DNA of 64,000 nucleotides from Phycisphaerales bacterium (GCA_019744815.1 JAIEUA010000012.1:186001-250000), one strand, 5' to 3'; shown: positions 25,493-34,434, numbered from the stretch's first letter. Numbers and translations: made by a program. The notes: generated from the letters alone by a model not told the origin.

Positions 25493-26392
25493 TTGGGCGA
25501 GACTTCGGAGGTTTTGTTTGGCCGGGGGGAGGCGAGCCGGTATCTTCTCTCACTCGTGCTTGGCGGCGTCGGTCCCATGCTCTGGGGTGTGATGGCGGCT
25601 CTGGTCTCAACCGACCCGACGCCGGCGTTGCCGCTTGTTCCGCCGGCCCGGCGGCTGGTGGTGCCGGTGCTGATGTATCACCATCTCCGCGAGCCGGGGC
25701 CGAGCATGGCGGACCGTCTGAACGCGCGGTTCGATGTCTCGCCGACAGAGTTTGCCAAACAGCTCGACTTTCTGCGGGTGAACGGATACACCGCAATCGA
25801 CTGTCGCACGCTGGAGGCGGCGGTGCGGCGGGGCAAGCCGCTGCCGGCCAAGCCGGTGATGCTGACGTTCGACGACGGGTGGCGGGAGCAGTACACGATC
25901 GCGTTCCCGCTGCTGAAAGAACGCGGGATGGTGGGGGTGTTCTACGTGCACACGGGTGTATTGAGCGACGATCCGGGCCGCGGGTACACAACGTGGGCGG
26001 ATCTGTGCGAGATGCGGGATGCGGGGATGGATGTGCAGTCGCACACGATCAGCCATCCGTCGCTGCCGGGGGTGGAGACGTTGAAGCTCGACGAGGAGCT
26101 GCGGGTCTCGAAGGCGGTGCTCGAGAGGTACTTCGGCGAGGAGTGCATCAGTCTCGCGTACCCGTTCGGCGACTTCACGGAGCGTGAGGTGATCGCGGCG
26201 GAACGGGCCGGGTACCGATTCGCGCTGACGACGGAAGTCGGGTTGGTGCACGATCGGGGCGAGCCGTTCGAGATCGGGCGGACGATCATCACCAGCACCG
26301 ACAACCTCGACGACTTCGCAATCAAGCTCACCGAGCTCGACGGCGGGCGGGCGTACCTGGATTACCGCCAATCGATCACGCGCAAGAAGTAA
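25493..26392 (+). CDS. Polysaccharide deacetylase (NodB/CE4) family protein
   Basis: Up to 299 residues. The NodB motifs are visible: VLMYHHL near the start, LTFDDGWREQYTIAFPLL (motif 1 with the DD pair), SHTISHPSL (HxxxH zinc motif), and AYPFGDFTEREVIAAERAGY. It would remove acetyl groups from an envelope polysaccharide. The start is uncertain: the first in-frame TTG is at 25493, another lies at 25514, and the first ATG is at 25577. A hydrophobic stretch (YLLSLVLGGVGPMLWG) that looks like a signal/anchor begins upstream of the ATG, favouring an upstream start. Confidence 0.82.
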   Translation: MGETSEVLFGRGEASRYLLSLVLGGVGPMLWGVMAALVSTDPTPALPLVPPARRLVVPVLMYHHLREPGPSMADRLNARFDVSPTEFAKQLDFLRVNGYTAIDCRTLEAAVRRGKPLPAKPVMLTFDDGWREQYTIAFPLLKERGMVGVFYVHTGVLSDDPGRGYTTWADLCEMRDAGMDVQSHTISHPSLPGVETLKLDEELRVSKAVLERYFGEECISLAYPFGDFTEREVIAAERAGYRFALTTEVGLVHDRGEPFEIGRTIITSTDNLDDFAIKLTELDGGRAYLDYRQSITRKK

Positions 26393-26419
26393 GCCGCCTG
26401 GAGACGGGCCTGAGCAGTA

Positions 26420-26568
26420 GAACCGCCTTCTAGGCGGTTCGTCAGTCGATGAACGAACAGCGGAAGACCGGCCGGAGGCCGGTTCCACTGGTGTTTGGGG
26501 ATGGTGTTTGTGGACCGGCTCGAAGCCGGTCCTACTGGTGCTTGTGCGCGGGGCCTGGAAGGCCCCGC
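26420..26568. repeat. Cluster of four palindromic repeats
   Basis: Four hairpins in 150 bases: GAACCGCC/GGCGGTTC (26420-26440), ACCGGCC/GGCCGGT (26467-26483), GACCGGCT/AGCCGGTC (26513-26531) and GCGGGGCCT/AGGCCCCGC (26548-26568). Copies two and three are both followed by a CCxACTGGTG-like tail. The fourth repeats the element at 21175. They lie between the stop of the deacetylase gene and the terminator of rpsG. No coding capacity is seen. Confidence 0.65.
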
Positions 26569-26588
26569 CCCCGTCGATCGACTGAACG

Positions 26589-26616
26589 AAAAAGGCCCGG
26601 CAGATGCCGGGCCTTT
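26589..26616 (-). terminator. Rho-independent terminator after rpsG
   Basis: On the minus strand, AAAGGCCCGGC / GCCGGGCCTTT forms an 11-bp stem with a short loop and is followed by more T. It lies about 25 bases after the rpsG stop and ends the rpsL-rpsG unit. Confidence 0.85.
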
Positions 26617-26640
26617 CGAAGATTCAGAGCAGGATGCGGA

Positions 26641-27132
26641 TCAGTTCGCGAAGTGGGCGAAGGCGCGGTTGGCTTCGGCCATCTTGTGGGTCTGGTCGCG
26701 GGTCATCATGGCCTTGCCTTCCTTCTTGGCGGCCGAGTAGAGCTCGTCGGCGAGGCGGGCGGCGATGGGGCGGCCCTTCTCGCCGCGGACGGCGTCGATC
26801 AGCCAGCGGAAGGCCAGCGACTGCTGACGCTTGTTGTTGACCTGCATGGGCACCTGGTAGTTGGCGCCGCCGATGCGCTTGGAACGGACCTCGACGAACG
26901 GCTTGACGTTCTCGATGGCCATGTGGAACAGGGCGAGGCTGTTCTCCGGCTTCTCCGGAGCGGTCTCCTTGACCAGCTTCTCGTCGATGATGTCCATCGC
27001 GTCGTAGACGACGCGCTGGGCGACCGACTTCTTGCCCTGACGCATGATGCAGTTGATGAAACGCGAGAGGACCTTGTCGCCGAAGCGGGGGTCCGGACGC
27101 AGCTGAGATTCGGAAGCGGTGAAGTTGCCCAT
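26641..27132 (-). CDS. rpsG: 30S ribosomal protein S7
   Basis: A 163-residue protein from the ATG at 27132 (GGGAG 11 bases upstream). S7 landmarks: LSRFINCIMRQGKKSVAQRV, FVEVRSKRIGGANYQVPMQV and LAFRWLIDAVRGEKGRPIAA. It nucleates assembly of the 30S head and contacts the exit-site tRNA. It follows rpsL by about 120 bases on the same strand. fusA and tuf, the usual next genes of the str operon, are not present; a terminator follows. Confidence 0.95.
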   Translation of the reverse strand: MGNFTASESQLRPDPRFGDKVLSRFINCIMRQGKKSVAQRVVYDAMDIIDEKLVKETAPEKPENSLALFHMAIENVKPFVEVRSKRIGGANYQVPMQVNNKRQQSLAFRWLIDAVRGEKGRPIAARLADELYSAAKKEGKAMMTRDQTHKMAEANRAFAHFAN

Positions 27133-27252
27133 CGGACTCAAAACTCCCTGAGAGGGTTTCCGGCGTGTCCGGCGGCGACGATGCCGACGGTACCTTCACC
27201 CGCCGCGACGCGTGGGCTCACGCGAACGCGGGGATTACTCGCCGCGTGTGAC

Positions 27253-27645
27253 TTACTTCTTGGCGGCGGTGCCGCCCTTGGACTGCTTGGCGCCGTACTT
27301 AGAGCGGCTCTGCTTGCGGTTCTCGACGCCCAGGCAGTCGAGGCTGCCGCGGACGACGTGGTAGCGCACACCGGGAAGGTCGCGCACGCGGCCGCCGCGG
27401 ACGAGGACGATCGAGTGCTCCTGCAGGTTGTGGCCTTCGCCGCCGATGTAGGCGGTGACTTCGCGGCCGTTGGAGAGGCGCACGCGGGCGACCTTGCGGA
27501 GAGCCGAGTTCGGCTTCTTGGGGGTCATGGTCTTGACGATCAAGCACACGCCGCGCTTCATCGGGGCGAGCGCGAGGTCGCGGACCTTGGACTTGGCTCC
27601 GGGGGAGCGGCGCGGACGGCGGACAAGCTGATTGATCGTCGGCAT
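27253..27645 (-). CDS. rpsL: 30S ribosomal protein S12
   Basis: A 130-residue protein with the universal S12 core: [33 protein letters not shown] and [14 protein letters not shown]12 sits at the decoding centre. The streptomycin-site Lys43 (PKKPN) is conserved, but the equivalent of Lys88 is Arg (codon CGC at 27382-27384), a substitution known in other bacteria to give streptomycin resistance. The C-terminal tail ([11 protein letters not shown]) is ordinary. A likely promoter lies about 90 bases upstream. Confidence 0.96.
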   Translation of the reverse strand: MPTINQLVRRPRRSPGAKSKVRDLALAPMKRGVCLIVKTMTPKKPNSALRKVARVRLSNGREVTAYIGGEGHNLQEHSIVLVRGGRVRDLPGVRYHVVRGSLDCLGVENRKQSRSKYGAKQSKGGTAAKK

Positions 27646-27731
27646 GTGGCGTACCAGAAAAAGCGAACCGGGAAACCTTGCGAGAAGCCGCTGGTCCGGG
27701 GCACGACGTGCCCGACCGGACAGGGGCCAAA

Positions 27732-27760
27732 ACGATAGGCATCCGCCCTGAAAAAAGCAA
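27732..27760 (-). promoter_or_regulatory. Candidate sigma-70 promoter of rpsL-rpsG
   Basis: On the minus strand TTGCTT (27760-27755) and TATCGT (27737-27732) are spaced by 17 bases, with a T-rich stretch at the -35 end. This gives a predicted leader of about 80 bases before the rpsL ATG. Confidence 0.45.
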
Positions 27761-27801
27761 AGCAGGCGTCAAGTTCCTGGCCAGGGAGGCTCCGAAACGG
27801 C

Positions 27802-28293
27802 TCACCCGCCGTCGCGGAAGGAACGCAACTGGTTCAGGGCCCGCTGCAGTTCCTGCTGCATCTTGCTGATGCGGACCAGCGACTTGACGCGGGTGAGCAA
27901 TTCGAGTTTGTTCACCGGCTTGCTCAGGAAATCGTCGGCCCCGCACTCGATTGCCCGCTCGACGTCGCTGACCTCGTTGAGGGCGGTCACCATGACGACG
28001 GGGATGTCCCGGGTCGCCGGATCGCCCTTGAGCTTGGAGCAGGCCTGGAAGCCGCTCATGCGGGGCATCATGACGTCCAGCAGAATCAGATCCGGCCTCT
28101 TCTCGGCGACCGCATCCAAAGCCTCCAGCCCGTCGCGAGCGAGCGATAGGTCGCAGCGGAGGTCCTCAAGATAAGCCTCGAGCAGCTCCAGATTCTGCTC
28201 ATTGTCGTCCACGACGAGAACGCTGACCCCTGTGCCGTCCCAGGAATCGGTTAGCGGCGGGGCATTGGACGGCTTGGAGGGCTGCGGCGTCAT
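27802..28293 (-). CDS. Single-domain response regulator (CheY/PleD-like receiver)
   Basis: A 163-residue protein from the ATG at 28293. The receiver domain spans about residues 23-145: acidic pair VLVVDDNEQN, phospho-acceptor Asp73 in LILLDVMMPRMSG, T103-A in VMVTALN and Lys125 in DFLSKPVNK. A helical tail (RISKMQQELQRALNQLRSFR) follows; there is no DNA-binding output domain. A Pro-rich N-terminal extension of about 20 residues is present. No histidine kinase is nearby, so the signal source is unknown. Confidence 0.85.
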   Translation of the reverse strand: MTPQPSKPSNAPPLTDSWDGTGVSVLVVDDNEQNLELLEAYLEDLRCDLSLARDGLEALDAVAEKRPDLILLDVMMPRMSGFQACSKLKGDPATRDIPVVMVTALNEVSDVERAIECGADDFLSKPVNKLELLTRVKSLVRISKMQQELQRALNQLRSFRDGG

Positions 28294-28505
28294 CGACCAG
28301 CAGGATAGCCAAACTCCTGAGGATGGGCGAGCCAGATCGTTCGCTTCTTGGTCGGTATAGCAAATCGGGTCCCGAAGCCGCATACCCGTGCTTTACCCAA
28401 GCGGGATGTCCGCCAAAGATTCTGGTGTCCGAAATCGGCGGCTCGGGCGAGGGGCCCGGCCGCGTCGTGTCGAGGTGGCGGAACCGGAAAAGGGTGGCTG
28501 TCGGT

Positions 28506-28985
28506 ATGTCCAGTGTTTCCAATGCACGTCAGGTCTGGGCGGATCGGTTTCGCAAACCGACTGTCGACCAATTGCTCAGCGAACTGGGACGCAGCCCGGC
28601 TGCGGCGATGCAACTGATCCGCGAGCAACTCCTAGCGGTGGCCGGCGCGACGGAAGACATCACCTGGAAGGGTGTGCCGTGGCGTTGGACGATCGAGTTG
28701 AAGCACGAGCAGATGGCCGACAAAGCCTGGGCGTATCTGGTGCCGCAGCCGGAGCACCCGCTGCTCGTCCTGCCGATCTCGGCCGAGGTGGTGGCCGGGA
28801 TCTCGATGAAGAAGCTGAACAAGCCGGTCCGCGACGCGATCATCCACGCCCGCGAGGTGGAAGGGGTCCGCTGGGCGCAGTGGGAGATCGAGAGCAAGTC
28901 CCAGGCCGAGGTGCTGGTGAAGATCGCCAAGCAGCAGGTGGCCGCGACCGCTTTGGGCGTGGTCAGCGCGGGCGACGCGAACTGA
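28506..28985 (+). CDS. Conserved hypothetical protein
   Basis: A 159-residue protein from the ATG at 28506. No family is recognised with confidence. The sequence is compact, soluble and Trp-rich (WADRF, ITWKGVPWRWTIEL, KAWAYLVP, GVRWAQWEIE) with alternating helices and strands. It has no signal peptide or membrane segment. It is divergent from the response regulator gene across about 210 bases. It is likely a small cytoplasmic protein of unknown function. Confidence 0.5.
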   Translation: MSSVSNARQVWADRFRKPTVDQLLSELGRSPAAAMQLIREQLLAVAGATEDITWKGVPWRWTIELKHEQMADKAWAYLVPQPEHPLLVLPISAEVVAGISMKKLNKPVRDAIIHAREVEGVRWAQWEIESKSQAEVLVKIAKQQVAATALGVVSAGDAN

Positions 28986-29205
28986 GACAAGGGTTTCGGG
29001 TTCGGAACAACGCGGCGATGCTCGCCGGTTCGGCGGCGGGTCGCCGGCCACGGACCATCCAAAGGACGACTGGGACGGCCCGCGCTGAAAGACGCGGCGG
29101 TCCAGGCCTGATTCTCATCCACAGCGCAGAACGTCATCAGGTCCGTTGCAGGCCATAGCATCGGGTCGTCGATAGACATCCCACGCACGTTCCCGGGATC
29201 TGTCC

Positions 29206-30756
29206 ATGCTCAAGATGTTGCGTTCGCGTGTTGTGTCGGTGATGTCTCTCGCACTGGCCGCGGGGATGACCTCTGTCCCCGTGCTCGCCCAAGCTCTGCA
29301 GGGCGAGATCGATCGCCTGGTGGGCTCGGCCAAGATCGGCAAGACCAAGCTGGGCGTGTGCCTGATCGACGCCAAGACCGGCGAGCTGCTCGCGGGTCGG
29401 CGCGTGGACGAGCCTTTCACTCCGGCGTCCAACATGAAGGTCCTGACCACCGGAGCAGCGTTGTGGGTGCTCAAGCCCGGCTTCGAGTATCAGACCGAGT
29501 TCCGGCTCGATGGCGACAAGCTGATCGTCGTGGGCAGCGGTGATCCGGCGTTCGGGGATCCCGAGATTCTCCAGCAGATGTCTCCCAAGGTGTCGGTGTC
29601 GGAGCTGCTCTCCACGCTCGCCCGGAGCGTCACGCACGCCGGGGTGAAGGAGCTGTCGGAGGTCGTGGTCGATGATCGCATCTTTGACCGCGAGTTTGTG
29701 CACCCCAGTTGGCCCGTGGAGCAGCTTGACCGCTGGTACTGCGCCGAGGTCTCGGGCCTGATCTTCCATGCCAACGTGCTCGACGTGTACCCCAAGCCCG
29801 GCGCCCCCGGGCAGCGCCCCAGCGCGATCTTTGAGCCCGACACCAGCGTGGTCGAGCTCGACTCGTCGCGTGCTCGATCGGTGAGCACCGGGAACAACAC
29901 GGTGTGGCTCAAGCGAGAAGCCAAGCAGAACCGGTTCCAGATGCTCGGAGATGTGCGCAGCGCCGTCACCAAGCCGGTGCAGGTGACCCTCACCGAGAAC
30001 CCGCTCTTCTTCGGGCAGGTGTTCGCGGAGCGGCTGATGAAAGAAGGCGTGCAAGTCGGCGGCACGCCCGTGCCGGGAGGGGGACGCGAGACCGTCGCGG
30101 CTCGTGCCGCGGGGCCCAACGACCCGGTGCCGGGCGGGCGTGTGCTCGCGATCGTGAAGACGCCGCTGACGGACGTGGTCCGCCGGTGCAATGTCGAGAG
30201 CTACAACCTCTACGCCGAGGCCCTTCTCAAGCGCATCGGGCACGACGTCACCGGGCAGAGCGGATCGTGGGAGACGGGCGGCTCGGTCCTGCGGATGCTG
30301 ATGACGGAGAAGCTCGGTCCGGAAGCCGCGAGGTCGACGGTGATCCGCGACGGCTCGGGCATGTCGCGGGATAACCGAGTGGCCGCGGGCACCATGGCCC
30401 GCTGGCTGGTGGAGCTCGCCAAAGACGAGTCCGTGGCGAAGACCTTTATCGATTCGCTGCCCAAGCCCGGCGAGGGCACGCTTGAGAAGCGATTCCGCGG
30501 AAACCCGACGAAGCACCTCGTCCGCGCCAAGTCCGGCTACATCCGCAACGTCCGCGCCCTCTCGGGCTATGTCATCGACGAGAAGGACAATCACGTCGTC
30601 GCCTTCTCGATCCTGGCCAATGACGTCCCGGGAGGAGAAGAGGACTCCGTGGTGCTCCAGCTGCACGAACAGATCGTCGCCGCGGTGGATAAGTACCTGT
30701 CGCGCAACGACCCAGCGGCCGATGACGATCAGAAGCCAGCCAAACGCAGGCGGTAA
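29206..30756 (+). CDS. dacB: D-alanyl-D-alanine carboxypeptidase/endopeptidase (PBP4, S13 family)
   Basis: A 516-residue exported protein with signal peptide cleaved near VLAQA. Active-site motifs of the S13 family: S75-N-M-K in PASNMKVLT, S332-Y-N in VESYNLYAE, and K442-S-G in RAKSGYIRN. The large insert between the first two motifs is typical of PBP4. It trims or cleaves peptidoglycan crosslinks in the periplasm. Together with ftsI and the LysM protein it shows this organism keeps peptidoglycan. A hairpin follows the stop. Confidence 0.9.
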   Translation: MLKMLRSRVVSVMSLALAAGMTSVPVLAQALQGEIDRLVGSAKIGKTKLGVCLIDAKTGELLAGRRVDEPFTPASNMKVLTTGAALWVLKPGFEYQTEFRLDGDKLIVVGSGDPAFGDPEILQQMSPKVSVSELLSTLARSVTHAGVKELSEVVVDDRIFDREFVHPSWPVEQLDRWYCAEVSGLIFHANVLDVYPKPGAPGQRPSAIFEPDTSVVELDSSRARSVSTGNNTVWLKREAKQNRFQMLGDVRSAVTKPVQVTLTENPLFFGQVFAERLMKEGVQVGGTPVPGGGRETVAARAAGPNDPVPGGRVLAIVKTPLTDVVRRCNVESYNLYAEALLKRIGHDVTGQSGSWETGGSVLRMLMTEKLGPEAARSTVIRDGSGMSRDNRVAAGTMARWLVELAKDESVAKTFIDSLPKPGEGTLEKRFRGNPTKHLVRAKSGYIRNVRALSGYVIDEKDNHVVAFSILANDVPGGEEDSVVLQLHEQIVAAVDKYLSRNDPAADDDQKPAKRRR

Positions 30757-30789
30757 ACACCCAATTGCCAGCGTGGGATCCGAAGTACC

Positions 30790-30823
30790 GCCCGCGGCAT
30801 CGCGATCAGACGATGCCGCGGGC
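30790..30823 (+). terminator. Probable terminator after the PBP4 gene
   Basis: GCCCGCGGCATCG / CGATGCCGCGGGC forms a perfect 13-bp stem with loop CGATCAGA, followed by GTTCTGCTTTCG, which is only moderately T-rich. Confidence 0.6.
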
Positions 30824-30863
30824 GTTCTGCTTTCGTGAGCCCATCAGACCTGATGCGACACAG

Positions 30864-31112
30864 TCAACGACGCCGACGCAGATGCACCCACCAGGGATCG
30901 CGATCGATGTCGATGGTCGCTACGCGGATGATCTTGCCGGTGACGGCGCGGAGGGCCTCCGCGCTGTTCCGCAGCGGCGTGCGGTCACCGCCCCGGGCCA
31001 GCCGGGCGAGCGGACGCAGACGCTGCGAGACGAACTGCACGGGACCGTCCACCAGGGCGGCGACGCCGAGGGGCGGGAAGAAGGCGACACGATCACGGCG
31101 AATCTGAGACAT
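30864..31112 (-). CDS. Small basic protein of unknown function
   Basis: An 82-residue protein from the ATG at 31112. A perfect AGGAGGT site (31118-31124) is placed 5 bases upstream, which argues that it is a real gene. It is Arg-rich (MSQIRRDRVAFFPPLGVAAL ... IDIDRDPWWVHLRRRR), with a short hydrophobic stretch near residues 10-22. No family is recognised and it has no operon partner. It could be a small membrane-associated or nucleic-acid-binding protein; this is speculation. Confidence 0.5.
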   Translation of the reverse strand: MSQIRRDRVAFFPPLGVAALVDGPVQFVSQRLRPLARLARGGDRTPLRNSAEALRAVTGKIIRVATIDIDRDPWWVHLRRRR

Positions 31113-31680
31113 ATCCGACCTCCTGTCGAAGGCCGCGGCTGCGGCCTGATCCAAACTCTCGAACCCACCCGAACCATCCAGACACTTCTGACAGATCTCG
31201 GGCCTTTCACGAGCGCCCGAGCGACAAACCGAAATCGAACCCTGCACGCCTTCCAACCTCGCCCTCGTGGGCTCGTTGTTTGACTGTCCTGTGTTGTTGG
31301 AAGCTTCCGAACCGGCTTGGCGTGCGAGATCAGTCGATCTGCGAGCACAGGACTAGGCACATCGCGACGCGGCAACACGCGCGACCGTTGGTCGCCGTTT
31401 GTTGCTGCGTGATGGCTTTGAAGCGGTTCATGGTCTCTTGCCGCGGCTTTGTCCCGCGGCCTGAAAAACAAGGCCTTGGCTGTGAGCGCCGTCCACACGA
31501 CGAACGCTCGCACCACTCATGCTATCGGAGGATGAGATGGAAAATCTAGAGCGTGGTTACCGATGCAACGTGCTTGGAAACGGTTCCAGTGCAGATTCAT
31601 TGGCGGATGAACCGGAAACCGAACGCGGCGTGAAGCGGATATTGATGGCGTGTTTGCGTTCGGGCGGATCTTTGCGGCAA
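31113..31680. other. Intergenic region of lower GC, mostly without recognisable genes
   Basis: About 570 bases between the small basic-protein gene and the acetyltransferase gene. The middle part looks less GC-rich than the rest of the window. A hairpin GCCGCGG/CCGCGGC lies at about 31440-31460. One short open frame at 31537-31719 has a GGAGG site upstream and is listed separately. Other open frames look like noise. Confidence 0.35.
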
Positions 31681-31719
31681 TCAGCGACGCGGGCGCGGCG
31701 TGCGTCTGCTTGCTGTTGA
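31537..31719 (+). CDS. Possible small gene, unknown
   Basis: 60 codons from an ATG at 31537, with GGAGG at 31526-31530 at a good distance. The product (MENLERGYRCNVLGNGSSAD ... RRASACC) resembles nothing I know. Its 3' end overlaps the convergent acetyltransferase gene by 39 bases. It may be a chance open frame. Confidence 0.2.
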   Translation: MENLERGYRCNVLGNGSSADSLADEPETERGVKRILMACLRSGGSLRQSATRARRASACC

Positions 31720-32340
31720 TTGAGGCTTGATCGAGCGCGGCGTGTTCGTATCACGCCACTCTTCCGCGGTGATGGCCCAGCGTTCGTGGTCGGCCCACAC
31801 GCCGTTGATCTCCAAAAGGCGCAGAGCCGTGCCCTCATATCGGAAGCCGAGTTTCTTCACGACGCCGATCGATGCGGCATTGTGCGGCTGGATCCCCGCC
31901 TCGACGCGGTGGAGCTTCAGCGTGCGAAAAGCGTGACGAACGGCGAGCCGCAGGCCCTCGGTCATGTAGCCCTTGCGGGTGAACCGCTCGGCGATCCAGT
32001 AGCCCGCGTTGCACGACTGCATCACGCCGCGGCGGATGTCGTTGAGACCGACGTAGCCGACCATGACGCCGCTGGTGTTCTCGCAGATCAGGAATCGCTG
32101 ACGGTCGTCGGTGTTCGCGGTCGAGAAGAACGAGTTCCAGCGCTCGCCCTCGCCCTTGACTTTCTGACGCGGCTCCCAACGGAGCAGGTAGTCGAGGCAC
32201 GACTCGCGCAGGGCAACCCATTCGTCGCGATCCTCGGCGACGGGGCGGCGGAGCGAGACGAGTTCGCCGTGCTCGAGAGCATCGGCGACGCGCCGCTTAC
32301 TCCCACTCGATGGTGGCCGGCGGCTTGCTGGAGATGTCAT
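31681..32340 (-). CDS. RimJ/RimL-type GNAT N-acetyltransferase
   Basis: A 219-residue protein. Acetyltransf_3 features: [20 protein letters not shown], then [20 protein letters not shown] (acetyl-CoA loop) and [20 protein letters not shown], with the typical final [19 protein letters not shown]. It is closest to the ribosomal-protein-alanine acetyltransferase type (RimJ). Its start lies inside the end of guaA, a 44-base overlap in another frame, so the two genes are probably cotranscribed. The basic C-terminal tail of about 20 residues is not part of the domain. Confidence 0.85.
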   Translation of the reverse strand: MTSPASRRPPSSGSKRRVADALEHGELVSLRRPVAEDRDEWVALRESCLDYLLRWEPRQKVKGEGERWNSFFSTANTDDRQRFLICENTSGVMVGYVGLNDIRRGVMQSCNAGYWIAERFTRKGYMTEGLRLAVRHAFRTLKLHRVEAGIQPHNAASIGVVKKLGFRYEGTALRLLEINGVWADHERWAITAEEWRDTNTPRSIKPQSTASRRTPRPRR

Positions 32341-33892
32341 AGACCACTCGGTTCACGCCCCGCACCTCGTTGATGATGCGGCTGCTGATGGTCGCGAGCA
32401 CCTCGTGCGGCAGACGCGACCAGTCGGCGCTCATGAAATCCTGTGTCTCAACCGCCCGCACCGCGACCACGCTGTCGTACGTGCGGCCGTCACCCATCAC
32501 GCCCACGCTCTGCACCGGGAGCAGCACGGCGAAGACCTGGCTGGTTTGGCGGTACAGGTTCGCGCTGATGATCTCTTCGAGCACGATCTCATCGCAATCC
32601 CGGAGCACGTCGAGCTTGGCCTTGGTGACTTCTCCCAGCACACGCACCGCGAGCCCCGGGCCGGGGAACGGATGGCGCCAGATGAACTGGTCGGGCAGGC
32701 CGAGGACCTCGCCAAGCTTCCGGACCTCGTCTTTGAAGAGCTCCCGCAGCGGCTCGACGAGCTGGAAGCCCAGTTCGGCGGGAAGACCGCCGACGTTGTG
32801 GTGGAGCTTGATGCCCGCGCTCTGCCCCGCGTGGCCGTGGCCGCTTTCGATGACGTCGGGGTAGAGCGTGCCCTGAGCGAGGAAGTGGGCGTCCTTGATG
32901 TCGCGGGAGGTCTGCTTGAAGACGTCGATGAAGCGGTGACCGATGCGGCGGCGCTTCTCCTGCGGGTCGACGATGCCAGCCAGATCGCCCAGGAACTCCT
33001 TCTCCGCATCGATGACGCGGAGGTCCATCTGGAAGTGATCGCGGAAGGTGCTCTCGACGAGCTCGCGCTCGCCTTTGCGGAGCAAGCCGGTGTCGACAAA
33101 GACGCAGGTGAGCTGCGAGCCGATGGCCTTGTGCAGGAGGGCCGCAACGACGGAGGAGTCGACGCCGCCGGAGAGGCCGCAGACGACGTGGCTCTTGCCG
33201 ACCTGCTTCTTGATGCGTTCGGCGGCGGTGAGCGCGAAATCGCTCATGCGCCAGGTGCTCTTGTAGCCGCAGATGTTGAAGAGGAAGTTCTGGAGGATCT
33301 CTTTGCCGTGGGGCGTGTGGGTGACTTCGGGGTGGAACTGCACGCCGTAGAAGCGGCGGGAGTTGGTCACCGAGCGCACGGCGGCGAAGGGACAGGTGGG
33401 CGTGGAGGCGAGGACCTCGAAGCGGGCGTTGGCGGAATCGACGACTTGATCGCCGTGGGACATCCAGACGGTGGTCTTGTCGGGGATGGAGGCGAACAGA
33501 TCGGAGCGGTCGGCGATGCCGATGTGGGCGCGGCCGAACTCGCGGTGGTCGCCGGGGCTGACTTTGCCGCCGAGGAGGTGGGCGGCGATCTGCAGGCCGT
33601 AGCAGATGCCGAGCACGGGGACGCCGAGGTCGAAGATCCGTGGGTCGATGGTGGGGGCGCCCTTGTCGTAGACGCTGGAAGGGCCCCCGGAGAGGATGAT
33701 GCCCTTGGGGCGCATCGCCAGCATCTGCTCGGGAGTGATGCTGGGGGCGACGAGTACGGAATAGACGCCGGCGTCGCGGGCGCGGCGGCAGATGAGCTGG
33801 GCGGTCTGACCGCCGAAATCGACGACGGGCACGACTTCGCGGGCGGTGTCGAAGGGGGCGGGGCCGGATGAAAGGAAGTCGCGCTGCGTCAC
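32297..33892 (-). CDS. guaA: GMP synthase (glutamine-hydrolysing)
   Basis: A 531-residue protein from a GTG at 33892. The N-terminal class I glutamine amidotransferase shows [18 protein letters not shown] and nucleophile Cys97 in GICYGLQ, with FHPEVTHT completing the triad. The ATP-pyrophosphatase domain has the P-loop [20 protein letters not shown]. The C-terminal dimer domain ends [18 protein letters not shown]. It converts XMP to GMP using glutamine and ATP. Full length and intact. Confidence 0.96.
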   Translation of the reverse strand: MTQRDFLSSGPAPFDTAREVVPVVDFGGQTAQLICRRARDAGVYSVLVAPSITPEQMLAMRPKGIILSGGPSSVYDKGAPTIDPRIFDLGVPVLGICYGLQIAAHLLGGKVSPGDHREFGRAHIGIADRSDLFASIPDKTTVWMSHGDQVVDSANARFEVLASTPTCPFAAVRSVTNSRRFYGVQFHPEVTHTPHGKEILQNFLFNICGYKSTWRMSDFALTAAERIKKQVGKSHVVCGLSGGVDSSVVAALLHKAIGSQLTCVFVDTGLLRKGERELVESTFRDHFQMDLRVIDAEKEFLGDLAGIVDPQEKRRRIGHRFIDVFKQTSRDIKDAHFLAQGTLYPDVIESGHGHAGQSAGIKLHHNVGGLPAELGFQLVEPLRELFKDEVRKLGEVLGLPDQFIWRHPFPGPGLAVRVLGEVTKAKLDVLRDCDEIVLEEIISANLYRQTSQVFAVLLPVQSVGVMGDGRTYDSVVAVRAVETQDFMSADWSRLPHEVLATISSRIINEVRGVNRVVYDISSKPPATIEWE

Positions 33893-34011
33893 GGGCTGCT
33901 CCGGAGGGGCGAGTGTACGGCGTGAGCGGGTCGGGTCGCGGGGACGCGGGCCCCGAGACGCGAAACCCAGGGCGCAAGTCCTTTCCCTCCCCGCGCTCCC
34001 AACTTGATACC

Positions 34012-34434
34012 ATGCGGGAAGTGAAGGTGCGACTCGCTCTGATCCTGGTTCCCTTCGTGCTCGTGGCAGGCGGCTGCCCGACGTACCGGCCGTCGTTCGA
34101 CTCCGACGACCCGCAGATGCGGCTCGCCGAGGCGGTGCGCAGCGCTTCCCGGAATGATCCCGCGGACTATCCGCATCTGGTCGAGATGCTCGACGACGCC
34201 GATATCGATGCACGAATGCTGGCGATCGAGGTGCTGGAACGCCGAACAGGGACCACGCGAGGGTTCGAGTACGACGCTCCCCCGGAGCGACGCGAAGGCC
34301 CGCTGAAGGAGTGGCAAGCATGGGCGCTGCAATTCGTGCGGGTGGAGAAGTCGTCGGAGGGCCGCTCGGCGGGCCCGGCGGCGTCTTCCTCGGCACCATC
34401 CGCTACCACCAAGCAACCGGAGGCGACGCGGTGA
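34012..34434 (+). CDS. Small lipoprotein
   Basis: A 140-residue protein from the ATG at 34012. Signal peptide with a lipobox-like VAGGC, predicted lipidated Cys22. The mature part holds a helical [20 protein letters not shown]...[14 protein letters not shown] segment that resembles a single HEAT-type repeat, then a Ser/Ala/Thr-rich tail. Function unknown. Its stop overlaps the GTG start of the next gene (GTGA), so it is coupled to the anti-sigma kinase gene. Confidence 0.65.
   Translation: MREVKVRLALILVPFVLVAGGCPTYRPSFDSDDPQMRLAEAVRSASRNDPADYPHLVEMLDDADIDARMLAIEVLERRTGTTRGFEYDAPPERREGPLKEWQAWALQFVRVEKSSEGRSAGPAASSSAPSATTKQPEATR

Noticed and set aside
26393..26640. Possible insertion-sequence remnant between the deacetylase gene and rpsG
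   Set aside because: Only short palindromes, no transposase fragment and no target duplication seen.
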